Shown in pieces: positions 52,132 to 61,333 of a stretch of 64,000 nucleotides of DNA. The notes beneath the pieces were generated by a model, which did not search any database, was not told the origin of the DNA, and saw nothing but the letters and a program-made list of their open reading frames with translations. The stretch's first letter is position 1. The number at the start of each line of letters is the position of its first letter. The stretch covers positions 682,001 to 746,000 of the forward strand of contig NZ_JAJAVQ010000002.1 in assembly GCF_020531985.1 (NCBI RefSeq), given 5' to 3'. A program made the translations under genes and the position numbers. The DNA is from Rheinheimera aquimaris. GTDB lineage: Bacteria > Pseudomonadota > Gammaproteobacteria > Enterobacterales > Alteromonadaceae.

Positions 52132-54381
52132 ATGGCCCATAACAATAATATTGATGCACCGCATAAGTATAGTCGTACCCTGATCAAACCCAGCCTGCTG
52201 GCGCTGGCTATCAGCGGCAGCTTCACCGGCGCCGCGCTGGCACAGGACGCCGCAGCAGAAGATGAAACCAGCGTTAAGCTGGAACGTATTGAAGTAACCG
52301 CCCGGCGCACGGTAGAGAATTTACAAACAGTGCCGGTCGCGGTGACATCGATGGGTGAGGAAGAGCTGGCACAGCGCGGGCTGGATAACCTGACAGCGGT
52401 AGCACAGTATTCGCCGAATACCACGCTGCAAGTTTCGCGCGGCACCAACAGCACACTGACGGCTTATATCCGCGGTATCGGTCAGCAGGACCCATTGTGG
52501 GGGTTCGAGCCTGGCGTAGGTATTTATATTGATGACGTATACATGGCAAGACCGCAAGGTGCAGCGCTGGACGTGTATGATGTCGAGCGGGTTGAAGTGT
52601 TACGCGGCCCGCAGGGCACATTGTATGGCCGTAATACCATTGGTGGTGCGGTAAAATATGTTACCAAACAGCTGACCGGTGACAACGAGTTTGCAGTTCG
52701 CGGCACTATTGGTACCAAAAACCAACGCGATTTAAAAGTGTCGGGTCAAACCGGCCTTACCGACAATGTGTTTATCAGTGGTGCTTTTGCGACGTTTAAC
52801 CGCGATGGCTTTGGTAAGTTTTTAAATACCGGCGATGACAACTATAACAAAGAGCTGATGACCGGACGGGTCAGCCTGCAGTGGAATGTTAATGAACGCT
52901 TTCGCATGCTGTTAAGTGCTGATAAAACGGTAGACGACTCGAACCCACGCGGCGGCTTCCGCTTATTCCCAAGTGCATTGGCGCCCAACGATACAGTCCC
53001 GACCAGTGTGTACGATGCCAATATCAGTATGCCGGTAGAGAACAAAGTAGAAACCGAGGGCCAGTCGATTACCATGACGCTGGATCTGTCGGATAACTGG
53101 ACTCTGAAGTCAGTTACTGCACACCGTGAAGGTACAACCGATACCAATATCGATTTTGACTCGACCAGTTTCCCAACGCTGGATATTCCGGCGTTTTACG
53201 AAGATACCCAGGTGTCGCAAGAGCTACAGTTACTGTACAGCGACGATAAGTTGAAATTTGCCTCTGGTCTTTACTACTACGACGGGGAAGCCTGTGGTGC
53301 ATTCGGCCAGGTTGTGTATGGCGCCAGCACCACAGAAAACGGTGGTTGTGTGCAGACCGATAGCATAGCAGCTTATGCTCAGGGCACCTATCAGCTGGAC
53401 GACAAATGGTCTTTAACCTTTGGTGGCCGTTATACCAAAGATGATAAAGATGCCAGCGTTTACCGTTATATATACGCCGGTTATAAGTTCCCGCGTGACC
53501 CTGACGGTGTATATTTATCGACCCAGACTGAGTTTACCGGCAGCGAAAGCTTCAGCCACTTTTCACCGCGCATTGGCGCCGAATATCAATACAGCCGCGA
53601 CCTGATGCTATACGGCAGCTATACCAATGGTTTTAAATCCGGCGGTTTTGATATGCGGGCTAATCAGTCGATTAACCCCGATGCAGACGAGCCATATCAG
53701 GAAGAAACGGTTGATACCTACGAGCTGGGGATGAAAAGCGAGTGGTTCGAGCAGCGCCTGCGCTTAAATGCTGCGGTATTTATGTCATCTTATGATGATA
53801 TGCAGGTAACGGTGCAGCGTTCGGTTGAAACATCACCCGGCGTCATTACTGTGGCTTCGCAGGTGTTAAACGCCGCCAGTGCCGATATTAACGGTGTCGA
53901 GTTGGAGGCGCAGTTTGCTGTCAGCCGCAGCTTCGATATCAGTATGATTGTTGGTTATGTTGATGCCAGTTTTAACAAGGTGGAGTTTTTCGACCCTAAC
54001 CAGCAGCAGGTTGTTGATGTATCTGATGTTTGGGCGTTCGCCAATACGCCTGAACTGACGGCAACCCTGGCCGGTAAGTACAGTATCGCAACCGATGTGG
54101 GCGAATTTGTCATTACCGCTAATATGGCGCACCGCAGTGAAACACAGATTTTTGAGACGCCATCTTTGCTCGATTACGGCGGTTACACGTTGTTTAATGC
54201 CGGCGTAAACTGGTATTCAAATGACGGCCACTGGGATATTTCACTGCAGGGTAAAAACCTCGGCGATAAGCAGGCTCGTATTGCTGGCTACAATTTCGGT
54301 GTCGCGGCGCTTGATACGTCGGTATTAGGCTTCTATATAGACCCGCGCACCGTCAGCCTCAGCGTTGGTTACCGTTTCTAA
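52132..54381 (+). CDS. TonB-dependent receptor
   Basis: A 749-residue outer-membrane receptor with a long N-terminal segment before the signal core (SLLALAISGSFTGAALAQ), TonB box region (LERIEVTARRTVENLQ), plug (AYIRGIGQQD, VEVLRGPQGTLYGRNTIGG) and barrel ending SLSVGYRF. The TARR/IGGAVKYVTK style is typical of receptors for organic substrates in marine proteobacteria. GGAGAGCCAAG before ATG 52132 fixes the start; two upstream in-frame ATG codons are not used. It is divergent from the GntP permease, with which it probably shares a substrate. Confidence 0.88.
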   Translation: MAHNNNIDAPHKYSRTLIKPSLLALAISGSFTGAALAQDAAAEDETSVKLERIEVTARRTVENLQTVPVAVTSMGEEELAQRGLDNLTAVAQYSPNTTLQVSRGTNSTLTAYIRGIGQQDPLWGFEPGVGIYIDDVYMARPQGAALDVYDVERVEVLRGPQGTLYGRNTIGGAVKYVTKQLTGDNEFAVRGTIGTKNQRDLKVSGQTGLTDNVFISGAFATFNRDGFGKFLNTGDDNYNKELMTGRVSLQWNVNERFRMLLSADKTVDDSNPRGGFRLFPSALAPNDTVPTSVYDANISMPVENKVETEGQSITMTLDLSDNWTLKSVTAHREGTTDTNIDFDSTSFPTLDIPAFYEDTQVSQELQLLYSDDKLKFASGLYYYDGEACGAFGQVVYGASTTENGGCVQTDSIAAYAQGTYQLDDKWSLTFGGRYTKDDKDASVYRYIYAGYKFPRDPDGVYLSTQTEFTGSESFSHFSPRIGAEYQYSRDLMLYGSYTNGFKSGGFDMRANQSINPDADEPYQEETVDTYELGMKSEWFEQRLRLNAAVFMSSYDDMQVTVQRSVETSPGVITVASQVLNAASADINGVELEAQFAVSRSFDISMIVGYVDASFNKVEFFDPNQQQVVDVSDVWAFANTPELTATLAGKYSIATDVGEFVITANMAHRSETQIFETPSLLDYGGYTLFNAGVNWYSNDGHWDISLQGKNLGDKQARIAGYNFGVAALDTSVLGFYIDPRTVSLSVGYRF

Positions 54382-54395
54382 ACACAAAACACTTG

Positions 54396-54413
54396 CCGGG
54401 GCGAAAGCCCCGG
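54396..54413 (+). terminator. GNRA-loop hairpin after the receptor gene
   Basis: CCGGGGC-GAAA-GCCCCGG followed by TTCATTAT. A stable stem that may terminate the receptor mRNA before the response regulator gene; the T-run is weak. Confidence 0.55.
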
Positions 54414-54447
54414 TTCATTATGGGCCAAAAGGCTCAGATCCGGATTT

Positions 54448-55095
54448 ATGATTGCTTTAATTGCTGATGACCACCCGTTGTTCCGGGTTGCTTTATCCCA
54501 GGCGTGTGCCAACATTCTTGGTGCCGATGCCCTGCTGCTGCAGGCGCAGAATATGCAACAATTGTGGCCGCTGCTGCGCGCCCATCCCGACACTAACTTC
54601 ATCTTTCTCGATCTTAAAATGCCCGGCTCAGACGGCTTTACCGGTTTAACAGCACTGCGCACTGAATACCCGGATGTGCCGGTAATCATGGTGTCGGCGG
54701 AAGAAGACCCGGTCATAATTAAACAGGCGCTTACGTTAGGTGCCGCGGCTTATATCCCCAAATCTGCCCCACTGGAGCTGTTATCTGAAGCTATCAGTGC
54801 AGTACTAAACGGCGACAGCTGGTTGCCTGAAGAACTGGTGGCGGATGTTAGCAATGCTAAATCGTTGATTGATGAAGATTTTGCTAGCCGGTTAGAGCAG
54901 CTGACACCACAGCAGTTTCGCGTACTGAAAATGATTGCCGATGGTTTGCTGAATAAACAAATCGCGTATGAGATGAATGTGCAGGAAACCACTATTAAGC
55001 AGCATGTGTCGGCTATACTGCGCAAGTTAAATGTAAATAACCGAACTTTAGCCGGTATTATGTTTGAGAAATTACGTCTGCCAGAGCAGGTTTAA
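54448..55095 (+). CDS. NarL/LuxR-family response regulator (CrbR-like)
   Basis: A 215-residue regulator: receiver domain (Asp7/8 pocket, phosphorylation site Asp55, Lys105) and a C-terminal LuxR-type helix-turn-helix at about 148-205 (LTPQQFRVLKMIADGLLNKQ, IAYEMNVQETTIKQHVSAIL). It converges with the gene for a symporter-kinase fusion and overlaps its 3' end by four bases. Such a pair is the CrbS/CrbR system, which in Vibrio and Shewanella controls acetyl-CoA synthetase and acetate use. Confidence 0.87.
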   Translation: MIALIADDHPLFRVALSQACANILGADALLLQAQNMQQLWPLLRAHPDTNFIFLDLKMPGSDGFTGLTALRTEYPDVPVIMVSAEEDPVIIKQALTLGAAAYIPKSAPLELLSEAISAVLNGDSWLPEELVADVSNAKSLIDEDFASRLEQLTPQQFRVLKMIADGLLNKQIAYEMNVQETTIKQHVSAILRKLNVNNRTLAGIMFEKLRLPEQV

Positions 55096-58000
55096 CGCAG
55101 CAGGCGCTGAAACAGCTTTTTCAGTGCTGCCGGTTTCAGTGGTTTTAGCAAAAAGTAATAGCCGGCATTTAATGCATGCTCACGTATTGCCTCGTTATGA
55201 TCTGCCGAATGAATGACGACCGGTACATTGACACCGAAATGCGCGGCTAGCTGCTCTGCCACTTCAACTCCGGTGGCGTTGTTATCCAGATGATAATCAA
55301 ACAGCAGGGCGTCAGGTTTAAAGCCTTGCTGCAGCGCCTGCAGTGCTTCCGACGGCTGACCGACAGCAATAACCTCTATTTGCCAGCTACGTAGCAGCTC
55401 GGCCACAGCGCTGCGAAGTTGCGGTTCATTATCCAGCAGTAAAATGGCCTTGCCAGTGAAGCTGGCCAGCGTATCGGGTTTTGCGGCTACTGAGGTGGTT
55501 ACCTCTACCGGAGCGGCTAATGGCAGTGTGACACTAAAGCAGCTGCCTTTGCCGGGCACAGACCACAGTGTAAGCGGATGACCTAAGATGGTAGTAATGC
55601 GGCTGGCTATCGCCAGGCCAAGCCCGAGGCCTCGTTGATCCTGTTGCTCACCTTGCTGGAATTCTTCAAAAATACGCTGCTGATCCTGCGTGGCTATACC
55701 AATGCCAGTATCGAGAACGCATATTTGTAGATTAGTGCCGCGACGCTTTACTCCCAGCACGACTTTGCCTGTCGCTGTGTAGCGGATAGCATTAGCCAGC
55801 AGATTCTGGATCACGCGCTTTAACAGTTTGCGGTCGGTCGTGACAGCCAGTTTTGACGACACATAGCGCAGAGCCAGGCCTTTTTCCTCTGCCAGCACGG
55901 CGGCGTCACGGGCAATATCATCGAGTAGTGCACATAGGCTGACACTTTGTGGCTGCGCGCTGATAACGCCGGAATCCAATTTGGTCAGCTCCAGAATTGC
56001 ACCCAGTAACTCTTCGGCTGAGTTTAATGAGCTAATCAGGTTCTGGCTTAGCTGTTTAAGCTCCGGTGTGGTTTGCTTATCGCGCAGCAAACTGGCAAAC
56101 AGTGCTGAGGCGTTAAATGGCTGCATCAAATCATGGCTGGCAGCAGCGAAGAAGCGGGTTTTAGCCTGGGTGCTGGCTTCGATTTTTTGCTGCGCCTGCT
56201 GTAGCTGCTCGTTAAGTTGCTGCAAAGCCTGAGTACGTTCAGCGACGCGTAGCTCCAGCTGTTGCTGCGTATTGATAAAAGCACTGACATCGCTGTAGGT
56301 GGTGACAAAGCCGCCACCGGGAAGCGGGTTGCCCTGCATCTCCAATACACTGCCATCCTGTTGGCGGCGCTGGAATTTATAGGCGCTGCCTTGTTTAAGG
56401 TAGCTTAAGCGCTTTTGAATTTCTGCCTCGATATCTTCGCTGTCGATCAGGCCGCGCTGCAGGTTATAGCGGATCACATCAGCTACCGGCTTACCAACTT
56501 CAACCAGCCCGGCCGGATAGCTGAACATATCAATGTAGCGTTGGTTCCAAGCGATAAGCCGCAGGTCGGCATCTACTACGCTGATACCCTGGCTGATGTT
56601 GTCGATGGTTGAGCGCAACAACGCCTGATTAAACTGAAATACCTGGCTGGCTTCGTCAACAAAACGGGCTACAGATTCCAGCGGCAGGGCGGCATGGCGG
56701 CCACTGGCGTCCATGATCAGCCGCATTGAGGCACCGCCCACCACGGCAGCTAAACTGCGCTCGGCAGCCTGCAGTAAATTCGCCGGAGCTTGTTGCTGCA
56801 ATTCGTGTGGCTCTTTTAAATTACGTTGCAGTAAGCGCCGTGCTTCTTTTTCGCCGGCAAAGCGCTTTACCAGCAGGTAGCAATCCTGCACCGATAAATT
56901 AAGCGGCCTGTTGGCAGGGCTACTGAGCTGGGTGCGTAAAAAGCGCCCGCTTTCCAGCCATTCACCCACCCGGGTCACGCTGAACCGGCTGACCAGCAGT
57001 ACCAGCAGGCAGTTCAGGCTCAGGCTGACCAGTGTGCCGATGCTTATCACGTCAGCATTAAAACCAAACAGCTGCTGAGGGGAAAGCTGTGAAATACCAA
57101 AAGGCCCCTGTACCAGCCAGCTGCTGCCAATTAAGCCGGCACGGCTAAGCTCAGGTAACAGAATGATATAAGCCCAGGCTGCTGCGCCGCCGCACAAGCC
57201 GGCAATAGCACCCTGACGGTTAATGTTACGGCTGAGTAACCCCAGAATAAGCGCCGGGGCCAGCTGCGCCACCAGCGCAAACGCCATCAGGCCAAGTTGG
57301 GCAAGGCCGGTTGCGGTGCCTATCCAGCGGTAATAAACATAGCCCAGTGCCATCACGGTTAGCATAGCGATACGACGCAAGGTAGCGACTTTGATATGCC
57401 GCGTCTGCCCAGACTGTGGCGCAGCGGTGCGATACAGCAGGGGCGCTAATAGTTCGTTGGTGATCATAATACCCAGCACCACTGTCGCGACGACGACCAT
57501 GCTGGTTGCAGCAGAAAAACCGCCAAGGTAGGCCAGTAACGCCATGTCAGTGCGCTGTGCTGCCAGCGGCAACTGCAGGATCACCAGGTCGATATTGGCG
57601 TCGGCACCCAGCAACATCACACCAGCCAGCGCCAGTGGCAGGGTAAACATGCCCATTAACAACAGATAAAGCGGAAAAATCCAGCGGGCGCTGCGCAGAT
57701 GCCCAAGATGCTGGTTTTCCACAAAGGTGACATGAAACTGCCGCGGTAAACACAAGGTTGCGGCAAAGCCCAACAATACATGCAGCCAGTAGGTATGCGC
57801 TGGCAGTGCTTTTTGCTGCAGTTGCTGTACCGCCGGGCTGTTGGCTGAGAGCTGAAAAATCTGGCCTACGCCATCGTACATGCCCCAGAACACAAAAGCA
57901 GCAATAGCCAGCAGCGCCAGTAATTTCACCAGAGATTCAAAAGCGATCGCCGTCATTAAGCCGGGGTTTGGTTGATGCGCTTTGGCACTGCGGCTAACAA

Positions 58001-58550
58001 ATAATAGCGCGAACACTGCCATCCACAAACTGACATAAAGGCCGGTGTCGGTGTACCAGCTGTCATTTGGTGTGCTGCTGACCAGTGTATTAATACTGGT
58101 TGATACCGCCTGCAGTTGCAGGGCGATATAGGGGATCACCGACATTAGCAGGATCAGTGTCGTTATCACGGCCAGTATACGGGAGTGGCCAAACCGGGTG
58201 GCAATAAAGTCGGCGACAGAGGTAATACGGTACCGCCGGCAAGCCAGTGCAATGCGGGCAACCAGTTTAAAACCGAACCAGAACAGTAAAAAGGAACCGA
58301 TATAGGTAGGCGGCATCCACCAGCCATTTACTGCTGCTTGTGCGGTAACGCCGTAAAACGCCCAGGACGTACAATAGATTGACAAGGCAAAGCTAAACAC
58401 CCAGGGTGCCAGCGGGTGCTTACTGTTTATGCGCCGGCCAAACACGCCGACACTGAACAGAATAAGCAGGTAGATAAGTGAAAGCGCAGCAATGGTGCCA
58501 AGACCAATGCTGCTGCCGTTTAATATCATAAGCTCAGGCGTTGTCATCAT
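55092..58550 (-). CDS. SSF-type symporter / hybrid sensor histidine kinase (CrbS-like)
   Basis: A 1152-residue fusion protein. Residues 1-530 form a sodium/solute symporter domain with about thirteen helices (IALQLQAVSTSINTLV, LPRQFHVTFVENQHLGHLRS). Then come a linker, a PAS domain at about 635-755 (DNISQGISVVDADLRLIAWN), the DHp His806 in AASHDLMQPFNA, the ATPase domain (NLLANAIRYT, DTGIGIA, GLGLGLAIAS) and a receiver domain with Asp1085 (LLFDYHLD). Related kinases sense or transport small carboxylates. Its partner is the convergent NarL-type regulator. No ribosome site is visible; an ATG seven codons on is possible. Confidence 0.92.
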   Translation of the reverse strand: MMTTPELMILNGSSIGLGTIAALSLIYLLILFSVGVFGRRINSKHPLAPWVFSFALSIYCTSWAFYGVTAQAAVNGWWMPPTYIGSFLLFWFGFKLVARIALACRRYRITSVADFIATRFGHSRILAVITTLILLMSVIPYIALQLQAVSTSINTLVSSTPNDSWYTDTGLYVSLWMAVFALLFVSRSAKAHQPNPGLMTAIAFESLVKLLALLAIAAFVFWGMYDGVGQIFQLSANSPAVQQLQQKALPAHTYWLHVLLGFAATLCLPRQFHVTFVENQHLGHLRSARWIFPLYLLLMGMFTLPLALAGVMLLGADANIDLVILQLPLAAQRTDMALLAYLGGFSAATSMVVVATVVLGIMITNELLAPLLYRTAAPQSGQTRHIKVATLRRIAMLTVMALGYVYYRWIGTATGLAQLGLMAFALVAQLAPALILGLLSRNINRQGAIAGLCGGAAAWAYIILLPELSRAGLIGSSWLVQGPFGISQLSPQQLFGFNADVISIGTLVSLSLNCLLVLLVSRFSVTRVGEWLESGRFLRTQLSSPANRPLNLSVQDCYLLVKRFAGEKEARRLLQRNLKEPHELQQQAPANLLQAAERSLAAVVGGASMRLIMDASGRHAALPLESVARFVDEASQVFQFNQALLRSTIDNISQGISVVDADLRLIAWNQRYIDMFSYPAGLVEVGKPVADVIRYNLQRGLIDSEDIEAEIQKRLSYLKQGSAYKFQRRQQDGSVLEMQGNPLPGGGFVTTYSDVSAFINTQQQLELRVAERTQALQQLNEQLQQAQQKIEASTQAKTRFFAAASHDLMQPFNASALFASLLRDKQTTPELKQLSQNLISSLNSAEELLGAILELTKLDSGVISAQPQSVSLCALLDDIARDAAVLAEEKGLALRYVSSKLAVTTDRKLLKRVIQNLLANAIRYTATGKVVLGVKRRGTNLQICVLDTGIGIATQDQQRIFEEFQQGEQQDQRGLGLGLAIASRITTILGHPLTLWSVPGKGSCFSVTLPLAAPVEVTTSVAAKPDTLASFTGKAILLLDNEPQLRSAVAELLRSWQIEVIAVGQPSEALQALQQGFKPDALLFDYHLDNNATGVEVAEQLAAHFGVNVPVVIHSADHNEAIREHALNAGYYFLLKPLKPAALKKLFQRLLR

Positions 58551-58591
58551 TATTATTATCGCTTGATTGTGCCTGAGTTTTTAACCAGCGG

Positions 58592-59341
58592 CTAGCGCGC
58601 TGTCCAGCCACCGTCCAGCACTAAGGTTTGGGCGGTAATATGACGGGCGGCACTGCTGCATAAGAACGTGGCGGTGCCAGCGATTTCATCCACGCCGATA
58701 AAAGCCTTTTGTGGCATTGGTGCCAGCATAATCTGCTCGACAACCTGCTGCTCTGTCAGATTGTGCTCTTTGGCCTGATCCGCTATTTGCCGCTCGACCA
58801 GTGGTGTTTTGACATAAGCCGGGCAGATAGTATTGATAGTGATATCTTTATCGGCATTTTCAAGCGCGACCACTTTGCTAAAGCCAAGCAGGCCGTGTTT
58901 AGCAGCCACATACGCCGATTTAAAAGGAGAGGCGACCAGTGCATGAATAGAGCCGATATTAATGATGCGGCCAAAATTACGCTTGCGCATCGCCGGTAAC
59001 ATAGCGCGGCTCAACATTGCAGGCCCAGTCAGCATAACATTAATAAGCTGCGCCCATTTTTCCGGCGGAAAATCTTCCAGTCTGGCAACATGCTGGATAC
59101 CGGCATTGTTCACCAGAATATCAACCTGAAACCTGTTCGCGCAGCTGGTGATGGATGCCGCATCGGTCACATCCAGTACTATACCCTCGGCCTGATAACC
59201 TTGTTGGCGTAATTGCTGCACTTTGCTGTCAACGGCGTCCTGCTGCAAATCAGCAATGACGACATTGTGGCCTTCTGCCGCGAACTGTCTGGCGATGGCA
59301 AAACCAATACCGCCGGTGCCACCGGTAATAAGAACCTGCAT
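58592..59341 (-). CDS. bdhA: 3-hydroxybutyrate dehydrogenase (SDR)
   Basis: A 249-residue short-chain dehydrogenase: cofactor motif TGGTGGIG (6-13), NNAG (78-81), catalytic Ser131, Tyr144 and Lys148 (SAYVAAKHG), C-terminal VLDGGWTAR. The whole pattern, including AEGIVLDVTD and APMPQKAFIGVDEIAG, fits D-3-hydroxybutyrate dehydrogenase, which links 3-hydroxybutyrate and acetoacetate. ATG 59341 has GGAG upstream; the longer ORF to 59497 is not needed. It lies 41 bases before the symporter-kinase gene on the same strand, so carboxylate sensing and use may be linked. Confidence 0.85.
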   Translation of the reverse strand: MQVLITGGTGGIGFAIARQFAAEGHNVVIADLQQDAVDSKVQQLRQQGYQAEGIVLDVTDAASITSCANRFQVDILVNNAGIQHVARLEDFPPEKWAQLINVMLTGPAMLSRAMLPAMRKRNFGRIINIGSIHALVASPFKSAYVAAKHGLLGFSKVVALENADKDITINTICPAYVKTPLVERQIADQAKEHNLTEQQVVEQIMLAPMPQKAFIGVDEIAGTATFLCSSAARHITAQTLVLDGGWTAR

Positions 59342-59686
59342 GTTGTTGTCTCCGTACAAAGCGTCTGTGGTTATGCTAGAGGCTACACCTAAAAGCAGCA
59401 ACGGTACTTTAGTGCTATAGCGCAGAGTTTTGCTGATATCAGTTTTTGGCGTAGAAAACTGTGCTAAGCGCCTGAATGTGCCGTCAACGTTTTGCACCCT
59501 TTGCAGCCTATGATACAGTTTATAGAATTATAAAAAATAACTTTGCCTGGCCTGAGTTTTTTGTAGGTCTAAATATAGACTTTCAGCCTGTTAGGTATGA
59601 AATTTATATTTGATCCGAATAACTGATAGTTACTACCGTTGTAGTTCTGGCTTGGCAGGGTAAACATCTACCTCTGAGGATTTACA
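59342..59686. other. Divergent promoter region of bdhA and the AbgT gene
   Basis: A 345-base AT-rich gap. It holds two perfect short inverted repeats, GTCTA-AATA-TAGAC (59567-59580) and ACTAC-CGTT-GTAGT (59632-59645), either of which may be an operator or leader hairpin. No small gene or RNA is evident. GAGGA precedes the AbgT start. Confidence 0.45.
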
Positions 59687-61288
59687 ATGTCTGCTCCTGA
59701 CAATGTATCAACTGAACGTTCTGCTAAAGGAAGCTGGTTTAACCGCTTTCTCGCCACTGTGGAGTGGCTGGGTAATTTACTGCCGCATCCGATCACGCTG
59801 TTTGCGTGTTTTTCGCTATTTATTATCATCTTAAGCGGTATTTTGGGTTTCTTTGGTGTCAGTGTCGAAGACCCCCGCCCGCAGGGCGCCGCCGGTCGCT
59901 CAGCTGATGGCATTATTTCTGTGGTGTCACTGGTCAGTGCCGAGGGTTTACAGCGCATTGTCACTGGCCTGGTAACGAACTTCACCGGTTTTGCGCCGCT
60001 GGGTACGGTATTAGTTGCGCTGTTAGGTGTTGCCGTTGCAGAGCATTCCGGATTGTTGTCCGCAGCGATGCGGGCACTGGTATTAAAAGCGCCGGCAAAA
60101 CTGGTTACGCTAACCGTGGTGTTTGCCGGTGTGGTGTCCAATACTGCGTCTGAGCTGGGCTATGTGGTGTTAGTGCCAATGGCCGCAATGATCTTCCATT
60201 CGCTGGGCCGCCACCCACTGGCTGGGCTGGCAGCCGCCTTTGCCGGTGTTTCAGGCGGTTACAGCGCAAACTTGTTTTTGGGCACTATAGATCCTCTGCT
60301 ATCGGGTATTACCACAGAAGCCGCGCATATGATTGACCCAGGCTACACCGTAGGGCCGGAAGCCAACTACTTTTTTATGTTCATCAGCACCTTTATGATT
60401 GCCATTTTGGGCGCAGTGATTACTGAAAAAATTGTCGAACCCAGGTTAGGCAAATTTAAGCCCGAAGATGCCGCGCAGGATATACCGCAACAAGATATGC
60501 AGTCGCTCAGTGCAGCGGAGAAAGCCGGCCTGCGCAATGCGGGTATTGCATTGCTGCTGGTAGTGGCAGTGTTGGCCCTGACCATCATGCCTCCGCTGGG
60601 TGGCGTGCTGTTGCATCCTCAGACAGGTGAGCTGTCTGGTTCCCCATTTCTAAAAGGTATTGTCGCTTTTATCTTTATCACCTTTGCAATACCGGGCTTT
60701 GTTTACGGTAAAACCGTGGGGGTTATGAAAAATGACAAAGATGTGATCAACGCGATGTCAAAAGGTATGAGTACCCTTGGCATGTATATCGTGCTGGTAT
60801 TTTTTGCGTCGCAGTTTGTCGCCTTTTTTAACTGGACTAACCTTGGCACCGTGCTAGCGGTAAAAGGTGCGGCGCTGCTGACAGCGCTTGGGTTAGACGG
60901 GCCTGAAGTGTTTGCGCTGTTCATTTTAATGTGTGCGCTGGTCAACCTGTCTTTGGGCAGTTCGTCAGCGCAGTGGGCTATTACCGCGCCGATATTTGTG
61001 CCGATGCTGATGCTGATAGGATTTGCGCCAGAGGTAATACAGGCGGCATACCGGATTGGTGACTCAGTAACGAATTTGATCACGCCAATGATGAGCTATT
61101 TTGGCCTCATTTTAGCCGTAGCCAGCCGTTACCAGAAAAACCTGGGTATAGGCACGCTGGTGGCTACGATGCTGCCTTACTCAATGTTCTTCTTACTGGG
61201 CTGGACAGTGCTGTTTTATGTCTGGGTATTTTTGTTTGGTCTGCCGGTTGGGCCGGGTGCGCCAACCTATTATCAGCCTGCAGGGTAA
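59687..61288 (+). CDS. AbgT-family transporter
   Basis: A 533-residue inner-membrane protein with about eleven helices and two re-entrant hairpins, clearly of the AbgT family (WLGNLLPHPITLFACFSLFI, GVVSNTASELGYVVLVPMAA, VNLSLGSSSAQWAITAPIFV). The first known members import p-aminobenzoyl-glutamate; others export sulfonamides or are of unknown use. A soluble loop at about 255-285 separates the halves. GAGGA precedes the ATG. No aminobenzoyl-glutamate hydrolase gene is adjacent, so the substrate cannot be named. Bidirectional terminator follows. Confidence 0.92.
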   Translation: MSAPDNVSTERSAKGSWFNRFLATVEWLGNLLPHPITLFACFSLFIIILSGILGFFGVSVEDPRPQGAAGRSADGIISVVSLVSAEGLQRIVTGLVTNFTGFAPLGTVLVALLGVAVAEHSGLLSAAMRALVLKAPAKLVTLTVVFAGVVSNTASELGYVVLVPMAAMIFHSLGRHPLAGLAAAFAGVSGGYSANLFLGTIDPLLSGITTEAAHMIDPGYTVGPEANYFFMFISTFMIAILGAVITEKIVEPRLGKFKPEDAAQDIPQQDMQSLSAAEKAGLRNAGIALLLVVAVLALTIMPPLGGVLLHPQTGELSGSPFLKGIVAFIFITFAIPGFVYGKTVGVMKNDKDVINAMSKGMSTLGMYIVLVFFASQFVAFFNWTNLGTVLAVKGAALLTALGLDGPEVFALFILMCALVNLSLGSSSAQWAITAPIFVPMLMLIGFAPEVIQAAYRIGDSVTNLITPMMSYFGLILAVASRYQKNLGIGTLVATMLPYSMFFLLGWTVLFYVWVFLFGLPVGPGAPTYYQPAG

Positions 61289-61303
61289 TACTGTTACCCG
61301 AAA

Positions 61304-61333
61304 TAAAAAACCGCACTTTCGTGCGGTTTTTTA
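61304..61333. terminator. Bidirectional rho-independent terminator
   Basis: AAAAAACCGCAC-TTTC-GTGCGGTTTTTT, between the convergent AbgT and LacI genes. Confidence 0.93.

Noticed and set aside
55092-58550. Separate sodium/solute symporter gene
   Set aside because: The symporter-like part continues in frame into PAS, kinase and receiver domains, so it is one sensor protein.
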